A stretch of 64,000 bases of DNA. Source: an uncultured Proteiniphilum sp. (GTDB lineage: Bacteria > Bacteroidota > Bacteroidia > Bacteroidales > Dysgonomonadaceae). The notes below the pieces were generated by a model. That model was not told where the DNA came from. It did not search any database and worked only from the letters and a program-made list of their open reading frames with translations. Within the stretch, counting starts at the first letter, position 1, and each line of letters starts with the position of its first letter. Of this stretch, positions 1-7,879 are shown in pieces. The stretch covers positions 1 through 64,000 of the forward strand of contig CAKMJT010000021.1 in assembly GCA_927407015.1 (NCBI GenBank). Reading direction: 5' to 3'. A program made the position numbers and the translations under genes.

Positions 1-2
1 TA

Positions 3-191
3 GGAGAAAAGGTGAGTTTATCAAGCAGGTACAAGTCTCATTTCTCTCAGCTGCTGGACAAGAAAGTTATAGTGACCGTTCATTCTCTGCATTTTTTCAT
101 AAAGTTCATCTTTTTGATTATGTATTCTGTAGTCTTTAATAAAATAATTTTTGTTTTCATACTGATTTATAATATATTATTTATTCATTAA
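3..191 (+). CDS. Possible C-terminal end of a LytTR-type regulator (partial)
   Basis: An open plus-strand frame enters from the left edge and stops with TAA at 189-191. Its first residues (GEKVSLSSRY, then a short helix-like stretch) resemble the last strand and SRxY motif that end LytTR DNA-binding domains. The remaining residues are hydrophobic and AT-rich and do not look like a conserved domain. If real, it converges on the minus-strand PUL. The similarity is about 20 residues judged by eye, so this is weak. The rest of 1-276 is AT-rich and shows no clear terminator or other feature. Confidence 0.2.
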   Translation, partial: GEKVSLSSRYKSHFSQLLDKKVIVTVHSLHFFIKFIFLIMYSVVFNKIIFVFILIYNILFIH

Positions 192-276
192 CATGCGATA
201 AGGGCACAAATTCAATGGCATCGTGTATCTTTTTGATATGGTTACCGTGCACGCTACACAGACATTTCTGGATAGG

Positions 277-2544
277 TCATTTCAATGAAAACAGTTCAAT
301 AGCCATAGGAATGCCTGGTTCAAAAATCACGGGCTTTTCAAATGGGTTCGCGGTTGTTTTAAGTCCTATTTCGTCGAATTGGACAGATACTTGACTTGTT
401 ATGGGTTTGTCTGAAACATTTACGAAAAAATATACCGCAGAAACCGTATTGTCCTTTTCATCGGTTTTTCTCCAGGCTCCCGACAGCACTGCGCCCATTG
501 TGATGATTTGTTCCCCCTGCCACTGCCAGTCTGCAGAAATTTCCGAGATGTTATCCAATAATTTTGGAGGACGAATCATCTCGCCTTTATAGAAATAGTC
601 ACGGAATTGATAACGGGTATTTACGATTTTCCGGAAAAATGGAAACTGGCGGGGATCGTCAACAATTCTTGGATCAATCCAACCGATCTGCTCACCGAAC
701 ACAAGTTGTTGTGCCATCTTCATCCTATTTGCGAGTGTATGGCGTGATTCAATCTGAAAAGATCTCCCGAACATTTGCAACGATCCTCCATATACGGCCG
801 CAAAAGCTGGGACCTGGTTTTGATACTGAAAGTGCCAAGTCAAAAATCCGTCGTATACATTTACAAATGTTTCAGCGTTGCATTCTGTTGTCAACACTGT
901 TTCCCGGGGCATTTTTTCACGGATTCCCTCAAACATTTTCCAATATTCACTATTCCACCAATACCCGCCAGCGAGAGGGTGTCCGTGTGATTTATCAAAA
1001 CATAATACCGGTTTGGCTGCTCCAACCTGGTCAACATATACACCGGCAACGCCACAATCGTTTGTTAAAAGGGAGATGTTCTCTTCCAATTTTTTCTTCC
1101 AGACGTCTGTTGATGGACACATTACTGCTAGTTCAACCTCTGAGCCGTCAGGTTCTTTGCTTCCGTATTTTTCGACATATGGCTTTCCATTTTCTTTCTT
1201 TGTTGTTGCCTGCAGGGCAAGCGATGTGAATTGAAAATCATCAACTCCCTTATCCCGCGTATCCCACAAGCGGCCATTTATATATGGCATCACGTAACAA
1301 TCCCCGTTTTTTTGGATTTCCGCAACCGCTTCCCTGAATCCCTCTTTTGCAGGAAAATAGTGGGGATAATCGTTGTCGAAAGGGATTTGATGCCAGTTAT
1401 ACCAATGTAGTGCCGTAGTTATTCCGAGCGAGTCTGTGAATTTTCTCATCGTTTCCGGCATTTTTTCGATGGATTGGGAAGAAATTGCCCAGACACAGAG
1501 CTCTTTAAACCATTGTGGCGTGTCCAAACGTCCATTTTCACCCATAATCTTTTTGGGATACCAATTGGAAAAGTTTCGCGTCCAATGGCGATAAATAATT
1601 GCAGCGTCAAACTAGTCTCCTTTGAAGGTCCGCCAAACACCGCCGTCGTGTTCAGCAGCTGTTGTTGTTCCGTCCAAAGCCAAAAAATGTTCGAATTGAA
1701 TCATCAGGGAATTGCCGGTTGAATCAGCAGTAAGATGCATATCCTTGACAGAGCCATCCGGATCATGCATGGCCACATACAAACCGGTTTTTTGGGATTC
1801 ATCGTAGATTGCGGTCCATTGCATCGAGCTTGTCCATCCGCTCGGGTAGTTCCCACTCCAGCGAAATATCTTTCCGCAAGGATCTTCCGTCACAACTCCC
1901 GACGCATACGGATAAAATACGTTCATGGTTGGGCCAAGGTTTCGTAATGAAATTTGTGGACACTTGAGTTTCCGGAATTCATATCGGTCACCACCCTGCC
2001 TGGCAGCCCAATGCCAGTTAATGCCTCGCTTTCCCTCCTCATTTTTTCCTGATGGATCGCTCGATGTCTGTAGATTGATACACAGTTTATTCCCTTCCGG
2101 CAGATCTGCGCCCATAAACATAAACAGTTCCGACTCCTTGTCGTAATCGATTCTTTGCCATCCTCCCTCGGAATGAATAGTGACAATTCTTCCATTCATT
2201 TTATCCAGAAGTTCCACCGAAAATATCGGGATTGATTCTTTGGCAGAGAGAATTGTATTTGTATGCTTGTCGACCAGAGAGAGCAACCGTAGCCCTTTTC
2301 CTAAATTATCATCTTCTGTTTTTTCGAGTATTATCCCAAGGTCGCTTCGTTCAATAATGATCCAGTTTGACGGAATATTCCCGACATTTTTGAATGGCTC
2401 AAGTTCTTCACCGGCGGTGATTTTACCAGACATAAACAAGTCGTTCAAAGCAACATTCTTCCAGGAGTTTTGTTTTGTGCCAACTGAGAAAGAAATGGAC
2501 GCTGTCAAAAAAAGTTCTACAAATAAAAGAATGATGCGTTTCAT
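277..2544 (-). pseudogene. DUF6259-like putative glycoside hydrolase, interrupted by an in-frame TAG
   Basis: This would be one secreted protein of about 755 residues, but codon 311 (1612-1614) is TAG. The reading frame is unchanged on both sides: the N-terminal part ends TFKGD, the stop follows, then FDAAIIYRHW continues to the natural TGA at 277. The N-terminal half starts with a signal peptide and is beta-rich. The C-terminal half looks like a TIM barrel, with motifs such as YVDQVG and TTECNAE, as in DUF6259 proteins. Family members have an aromatic-rich GDWYDAA-like stretch at the break, so a TGG tryptophan codon mutated to TAG is the simplest explanation. It is the last gene of the PUL, 101 bp after the sulfatase. 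The alternatives are a sequencing error or translational readthrough. The break is certain; the family call is moderate. Confidence 0.75.
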
Positions 2545-2645
2545 TTTATCGATGTTTTTGATTTCCTAAATAATGCGCAATCAGGCAACAGTTTCAATTA
2601 CAGAGTGTTTGGAGAAAAGGATGGAATAGGTGCTCGTCAGATTCT

Positions 2646-4208
2646 TTATTCTATTATTTCCTTTTCATAATCATCGGAGTTGACCCACTTTGTCTGATAA
2701 TTTTTGATTTCTCCGTTCATGAACCGTTCATAGAAGTTATGGCTGTTTTTATCCATGAAAGGATATTGGTCGAAAACATCGCCATATCCCAATAAGCGAG
2801 GGTCTTTGAATTTTCGTAAATCGGTGAAAAGTTTTTCTTTCATCTTTTTTTTCAACTCATTAAAATCCGAATTTTCGGCTAAATTTATAAGGCATTCCGG
2901 ATCAGTAGAGATGTGGTAGAGTTCTTCCTCAGGATGTTTGCCAAAAGACATTTCCCAAAAATGAGTGTCGCGCCCATCCCTGCGCAAGCGGAGAATTTCT
3001 GATTTTGTGGGGGATCCATCTGTATTGAGATAGCCTGTTTCGGGATTTCCGGCAGGCCAAAGACCGGGTTTAAAATTATGAATATACAAATATCCATTTT
3101 CGATGATAGAGCGTATGGGGTAGCCTTGATTCAATGGCCTTCCGTAATCGTGTCTTTCCTGACCCAATAAAGTGTATGACCGGTCCTTGTCGGGGCTATT
3201 TGCAAATATATCGGTCATCTCTTTACCTGATGTTTGCATCTCGTGCTTTTTGATGCCTGCAATTTCCAGGAAAGTCGGAGCAAAATCAACAAAGTTAATA
3301 TACGTATCAAAAACTCTTCCGGGATTTGTAATACCTTCGGGCCACATTATCGCCAAAGGCACATGATTTGAACATTCATACTGCAACCCTTTGCTGCGCG
3401 GGAAGGGCATTCCATTGTCGGCTGTAATGATGATAAGGGTGTTATTTAGTTCCCCCCTCTCTTCGAGCATTTCTATCATTCGTTTTAAATGAGAATCAAA
3501 ATGTGCTATCTCGAAGGCATAATCCAGCATGTCATTCCTGACAATCTCGTTGTCTGGCCAGAACCCCGGGACTTTATCTATTTCTCCGATATCTTTTTTA
3601 CCTATTGTGACTCCTGTTCCATATTCGTAAGCTCGATGCGGTTCGTGACTTCCATACCAAAAAACCCAGGGTTTTGATGAGGGAATATCTTTTAAGAAAT
3701 CACCAAAATTACCGGCATAGTCTATATTTGAAATATATTTTGTCGGGGGGATCAATTTTTTATTGTTATAGAGGGATCCGGTTAACTTACGTTGTCCGGG
3801 ATCACCGGGCTCCCAGCCTTTTCCTGTGTAAGCGGCAGAATAACCATTACTGGCGAGTGTTTCAATAAATGTGGGGAACTTATCTTCTGGCCAAAATCCA
3901 ATATGGTTGGCAGCTTCCTCCAACTGCCAGGAATATCGGCCGGTAAGGATACTTGCCCTTGCGGGTGCGGATTTGGCATTTGAAGTATAGGCATTGGTGA
4001 ATAATATTCCCCCGGAAGCAACTCGATCGAAGGCGGGTGTATTTACCCAGGGAGATCCGTATGTTCCTGTGTGAGGATAGGACATGTCATCGGCTATAAC
4101 GATGAGAATGTTTGGACGCTTTGGGCTGGATGCTCTTGCCTGCCATCCCAGCATCGTCAATGTTAAAGTGCCGGCAAGAAAGTTTATTTTATTAGAAAAT
4201 GCATCCAT
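2646..4208 (-). CDS. Secreted S1-family sulfatase, Ser-type
   Basis: A 520-residue type I (formylglycine-dependent) sulfatase that would remove sulfate esters from the glycan. An N-terminal export signal precedes RPNILIVIADD, whose D40-D41 pair binds calcium. The maturation motif is S80-A-P-A-R84 followed by LTGR. It uses serine instead of cysteine at the formylglycine position, so an anaerobic radical-SAM maturase (anSME) is needed, and none is encoded in this window. The TADNG motif (D264-N265) supplies the remaining metal ligands. Length is normal for the family. The subfamily, and hence the sulfated sugar, cannot be assigned by eye. It lies 97 bp downstream of the putative TIM-barrel gene in the distal part of the PUL. 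Confidence 0.93.
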   Translation of the reverse strand: MDAFSNKINFLAGTLTLTMLGWQARASSPKRPNILIVIADDMSYPHTGTYGSPWVNTPAFDRVASGGILFTNAYTSNAKSAPARASILTGRYSWQLEEAANHIGFWPEDKFPTFIETLASNGYSAAYTGKGWEPGDPGQRKLTGSLYNNKKLIPPTKYISNIDYAGNFGDFLKDIPSSKPWVFWYGSHEPHRAYEYGTGVTIGKKDIGEIDKVPGFWPDNEIVRNDMLDYAFEIAHFDSHLKRMIEMLEERGELNNTLIIITADNGMPFPRSKGLQYECSNHVPLAIMWPEGITNPGRVFDTYINFVDFAPTFLEIAGIKKHEMQTSGKEMTDIFANSPDKDRSYTLLGQERHDYGRPLNQGYPIRSIIENGYLYIHNFKPGLWPAGNPETGYLNTDGSPTKSEILRLRRDGRDTHFWEMSFGKHPEEELYHISTDPECLINLAENSDFNELKKKMKEKLFTDLRKFKDPRLLGYGDVFDQYPFMDKNSHNFYERFMNGEIKNYQTKWVNSDDYEKEIIE

Positions 4209-4240
4209 AAAATGCTTTAATTGTAAATTTATTATTCAAT

Positions 4241-4259
4241 TTCCGCAAAAACAGCGGAA
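4241..4259. repeat. Short inverted repeat in the sulfatase leader
   Basis: TTCCGC and GCGGAA form a perfect 6-bp stem around a 7-nt AT-rich loop in the 97-bp gap between the TIM-barrel gene and the sulfatase. No clear T-run follows on the minus strand, so it is a poor terminator. It may be an RNA processing or stabilising hairpin. A TATGTTTG sequence (CAAACATA at 4275-4282) nearby matches a -7 element, but no -33 element sits at the right distance. Confidence 0.35.
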
Positions 4260-4305
4260 GTCGGGCGTTTGTGCCAAACATAAAAGCTTACGAAACTTAA
4301 ATCAC

Positions 4306-5640
4306 TTAATTCTCGACTGCAATTGTCCAATCAGACACGTAAGGAGCGTTGAATACATGATATCCGGGTTTTTTCGTGCCGAGGTGGATTTCTTGATACC
4401 TCCTTTTGGTATCGACAGCGATCACTTTTTTTGCCTTGCCTGAAAAACGGTACTCGATATTATTTGTATCTTCCTTGTAGAAAACGTATAAATTATCTGA
4501 ATCTCTCAGGCAATAGCCGTTGGTGATGTCATTCTTAATTTCCATATCTTTCCTGAAACGGTTGTTGTCGTTCCAGAATACTGAGAAGCATTTGAGTTCA
4601 TCTTTGTTGGAATAAACGCACGTTGAATCCAGGTTCCCCCAAATGGCACCAATGCCTCCCGCCATGGTGTGATGCCACAAACTTTGCCTGGTCATCTCTT
4701 CGGTATAGTCCTTCCAAATGTAGGGGCTGGGAGGATTATTTCTCACCCTGTACCTGTCACCCGACAAAGAAGGTTTCGTTGGCCTTGTGTTTATCATTTT
4801 AACAAGATCATCATACCCTGGGCGGAATAACTCATAATCTGACAAATCCAATCCTTCATAAATCTGGTTCAGGGTTTTGTCTGAAATTGGAGCACCCATG
4901 TGGCCCTTTGAAAATGTTCCAAGTCTACCTGAGCGGGCTCCAAGCAGGTGATTCCATCCGGGTTTACCCCACATATAAGCATGCCATTTTTTTAAATTCT
5001 CTTCGGTAACCCACTCCCATAAATCAAATCCATAACCCATAAACCAGCCCTTTAAAGGCCCCAGTTTTTCAGCGATCATATCCATTACGGCCTGCTCCTG
5101 TTTGCCCATGATTCCGTCTTTGGTGCTTTTGGAGGTCCATCTTCGTTGATGGTCTCCCCAAACCCAAAGGTATGTTGATCCACCTGCCCGGTATACTTTC
5201 TCAATGATCATTGCAAGTTTGTCAAAGGTTCGAAGATCGGGGATGAAGTCCTTTTCGGTCACAACATTGTCTCCAATGTGAAACCATTGTCCGAATACAG
5301 GTAAATGAATTCCGTTGAATCCATGACCGTGCATAAATTCATCAATGAATCCATCGATATTTTCTTCGTTTATAAAACGGTAATCGTACTCTTGAAATTG
5401 TCCGGGTTCACGGGGAATCAAATTGCGGGTCAATGCATCAAGCATGATGAAATTAGGAACAAAAGCCTGGTTAGTACCGGTCCAAAGAAACTTGTTTTTA
5501 AATGTGCCCACCTCGCCTCTGTCACCGGATAATGATTTTGACAAGTCATAACCACCGAGTGAAAACATTTTATTTTTCAACCCTTGCGAAAAACCCATTA
5601 CTCCATGTAATGTGAGGATTACAATAATAAATATTTTCAT
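4306..5640 (-). CDS. Secreted putative TIM-barrel glycoside hydrolase
   Basis: A 444-residue protein with a short signal peptide (cleavage after about residue 19). I do not recognise a named family with certainty. The body has the pattern of a (beta/alpha)8 hydrolase: GFNGIHLPVFGQWFH, YLWVWGDHQR and GWFMGYGFDLWEW look like successive strand ends, and HHTMAGGIGAIWGN resembles the region before the last helix in DUF4038/GH140-like enzymes. The C-terminal 80 residues form a small beta domain, as in DUF5060/DUF4038-type proteins. It lies between the GH28-like gene (142 bp upstream) and the sulfatase, so a role in the same degradation is likely. The substrate is unknown. Confidence 0.6.
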   Translation of the reverse strand: MKIFIIVILTLHGVMGFSQGLKNKMFSLGGYDLSKSLSGDRGEVGTFKNKFLWTGTNQAFVPNFIMLDALTRNLIPREPGQFQEYDYRFINEENIDGFIDEFMHGHGFNGIHLPVFGQWFHIGDNVVTEKDFIPDLRTFDKLAMIIEKVYRAGGSTYLWVWGDHQRRWTSKSTKDGIMGKQEQAVMDMIAEKLGPLKGWFMGYGFDLWEWVTEENLKKWHAYMWGKPGWNHLLGARSGRLGTFSKGHMGAPISDKTLNQIYEGLDLSDYELFRPGYDDLVKMINTRPTKPSLSGDRYRVRNNPPSPYIWKDYTEEMTRQSLWHHTMAGGIGAIWGNLDSTCVYSNKDELKCFSVFWNDNNRFRKDMEIKNDITNGYCLRDSDNLYVFYKEDTNNIEYRFSGKAKKVIAVDTKRRYQEIHLGTKKPGYHVFNAPYVSDWTIAVEN

Positions 5641-5782
5641 GTTAATAATAGGGTTTGCTTATTTATACGCAACCACGCACAGAAATTCAATTGCTGTGAG
5701 AATGGATAAATGTTTAAACTTATCGGAGTAGGGCAGGGTAATGCATTTCCCGTACAGATAATTGGAATAAAAGGGAGGCTAT

Positions 5783-7258
5783 TTATTTCACGTTCACATT
5801 ATAAACAAATTCGTTCATTGCAATGCCCTCTTTAGCTTCCCTGCTACCTATCCTTGGATTAATCTTGATATCTTCCCGGGTGATTTTCCTGCCATTGATC
5901 ACGACATTATCTATTAACACGTTTTTGATTGCATGATCCTTGTCATAACCCAGAAATTCGAAATCCCGGTGGAGCTGATACCCATTATTGTTAACGGTAA
6001 TGTTCCTGAACACTACATCTTCTATATGACCACGCGCGGTATCTGAGGTCCAAACAGCCGAATTGATCCACAATGATGCAAATTGAACAGATTCCTCAAT
6101 TCGGATATTTTCGAAACGCACATTCTTTACGGTTGCCGCATCGGTGTGATAAACACGCAACGTCCACTCACGGCCGTGATCGCCGATGATATCGCAATCT
6201 TCAAACAAGACATCTTCCACGTCACGTGTGAGTTCTGCCCCGATACTTAACGCATGCGCAATCTCGTTAAAGAGCACACATTTTCTCACATGGATATGAC
6301 GGGCATCCTGAGTGACGCCTCTCAAGGTTTTAACCACGATAAGATCGTCCCATGTCCGTAAGAAACAGTTCTCCACCAATACGTCGATAGATGAGGTAAT
6401 GTCTATACCGTCGGCATTGGCACGGTGGCCGAATAATTTTATGTTGTCTATATGTACATCATTGCAATCGCGTAAAGAAACAGTCCATAGGCTTGAATTA
6501 CATAATATGACTCCCTCCAGATAAAATCCATCGACGGTAACATTCATCGATTGGCGGCCCGTTACGCGCGATATGGCTCCTTGGTCGAATATCCCCCTGC
6601 CGCGAAAAGTAATGTTTTTACCTCTCAGCACGAAAGAGGCTTTCCCACGCGATGTCTGATTTTCTTCCAGGACACCTCTCACGATAGCCCCGCCGGCAAT
6701 ATAAACGGTTTGATTGTCGCCCACAGGAACCGAGGTGATTTCGTGGATTCCTGGGCCAAAATAAATAACATTCGGATCTTTCGGATCGGGGATATCTTTC
6801 TCTTCCGGATTCACAAAGAGGTGCAGCGAACGTATATGGTCACCATTGATCTCAACCGTGATGTGTTGGGGTTTGTCTGCTTCGAAGGTGAGTGTCTTTC
6901 CCTTGATTGTCGGAATTGTACCGAAGGAGGTGGGCAGGATTTTGGCTGATGCAATTAATTCGTTTACAGTTATACTGACTTTTGCGGGACCTTTTTTCAG
7001 GTCGAATGAGGCAAAACCAGCAATATCGTAAGCTGAATCTGCTTGGGCAACAATCCCTGCCCGGTGGCGGCCCTGTATGTCTTCTGTACATATTCTGGTA
7101 TTGTAGACAGGAACATTCATGCCGTTAACGGCAACGTTGTATTTTTCGTTTAGCGCTTCACCATCAGGAGCACTGTAAACAACTACGTCACCTTTAGAAT
7201 ACTTGCATGAAGTGATTAACATAGATATGCTCAACAACAAAAAAAAAGTTTTTTTCAT
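5783..7258 (-). CDS. GH28-like parallel beta-helix glycosidase, lipoprotein
   Basis: A 491-residue lipoprotein (lipobox ITSC, Cys18) with an N-terminal beta domain of about 150 residues, then a right-handed parallel beta-helix. The polygalacturonase (GH28) active-site pattern is visible but diverged: N281-A-D283 for NTD, D304-D305 for the DD motif, and A334-H335-A336 where GH28 usually has GHG. GH28 enzymes hydrolyse alpha-linked galacturonic acid or rhamnose-galacturonic acid bonds. The changed GHG suggests a different sugar, so GH28-like is safer than polygalacturonase. It has its own predicted promoter at 7279-7310 and heads the distal group of genes. Confidence 0.8.
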   Translation of the reverse strand: MKKTFFLLLSISMLITSCKYSKGDVVVYSAPDGEALNEKYNVAVNGMNVPVYNTRICTEDIQGRHRAGIVAQADSAYDIAGFASFDLKKGPAKVSITVNELIASAKILPTSFGTIPTIKGKTLTFEADKPQHITVEINGDHIRSLHLFVNPEEKDIPDPKDPNVIYFGPGIHEITSVPVGDNQTVYIAGGAIVRGVLEENQTSRGKASFVLRGKNITFRGRGIFDQGAISRVTGRQSMNVTVDGFYLEGVILCNSSLWTVSLRDCNDVHIDNIKLFGHRANADGIDITSSIDVLVENCFLRTWDDLIVVKTLRGVTQDARHIHVRKCVLFNEIAHALSIGAELTRDVEDVLFEDCDIIGDHGREWTLRVYHTDAATVKNVRFENIRIEESVQFASLWINSAVWTSDTARGHIEDVVFRNITVNNNGYQLHRDFEFLGYDKDHAIKNVLIDNVVINGRKITREDIKINPRIGSREAKEGIAMNEFVYNVNVK

Positions 7259-7278
7259 GATAAATTTTATTTAAAACT

Positions 7279-7310
7279 CAAAGATATGCTAATTTATTTA
7301 AAATCATCAA
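7279..7310 (-). promoter_or_regulatory. Predicted Bacteroidota promoter for the GH28-like gene
   Basis: On the minus strand, TATCTTTG (plus-strand CAAAGATA at 7279-7286) matches TAnnTTTG exactly. A TTG (CAA at 7308-7310) lies 21 bp upstream. Transcription would start near 7272, about 14 nt before the ATG at 7258. This suggests the four distal genes can be transcribed separately from the main enzyme run. Confidence 0.5.
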
Positions 7311-7374
7311 TAGGTGATAACAAGAATTTATGCGGTAATATCTGCCTTTGAATCGTTATTAAGGATCGATTATT

Positions 7375-7834
7375 CTACATTTTTCGATAGATGCAATCAT
7401 TGTTGGCACAGAGTGTGCAGACACTTGCCCGGTATTTCACATTTTTCCCTATCCCGATCACTCCGCTCACCGATTTTTACTGGATTCATCAAAAAGGTGG
7501 GCTTGAGTGAAACGCCGCAGAAATTGTCGGGGAAAAATGAGAAAAGTTTCCGCTGGTCAGTCAGCGACCATTGGCTGGTACCCGGACAATAACGGTTGGT
7601 CAACAGTTCCCCATTTAATCCGATGTCATCCTGTAGGCACGCATGCAATTTTGCGGCTGCAGCTTCGGTAATGACATTGCCCAAGACATCAAAGACATAG
7701 CCCAATACAGGATTATCACTTTGAAGCAGGCATTTTGATTTCTCACAGATCGTTTTACCGGCAGTACAGATAAAAATAGCTAATTGTTCAGCTCCACTTA
7801 ATTTCATTTGATTTATTATAACGGTTTTTAGCAA
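7375..7834 (-). pseudogene. Degraded MetH-activation-domain protein (N-truncated, frameshifted)
   Basis: The remnant resembles the vitamin-B12-dependent methionine synthase activation domain: LSGAEQLAIFICTAG, RYCPGTSQWSL and LKPTFLMNPVK are typical. Two defects are visible. The first is a run of five A on the minus strand (plus-strand T's at 7474-7478) with one base too many. Removing one A restores SVSGVIGIG, the cysteine-rich ending CTLC and a stop at 7375-7377; as written the frame ends near 7397. The second is that the N-terminal part of the family (about 80 residues) is missing: a TAA lies in frame just upstream of the TTG at 7834, and the GH3 gene ends only 45 bp away. It has no evident link to glycan breakdown and looks like a genomic fossil inside the PUL. 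Confidence 0.8.
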
Positions 7835-7879
7835 ATATTGTTCGTTGAGAATCGGAATGGTTTATGAATGATAGGATGA

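Noticed and set aside
1446-1640. Short minus-strand frame spanning the amber codon of the DUF6259-like gene
   Set aside because: It lies in another frame and shows no conserved protein. The main frame continues unchanged through the TAG, so this is a nonsense mutation and not a frameshift.
4275-4282. TATGTTTG as a promoter for the sulfatase
   Set aside because: The -7 match is exact, but no TTG lies 19-21 bp upstream and the gene can be cotranscribed with its neighbours.
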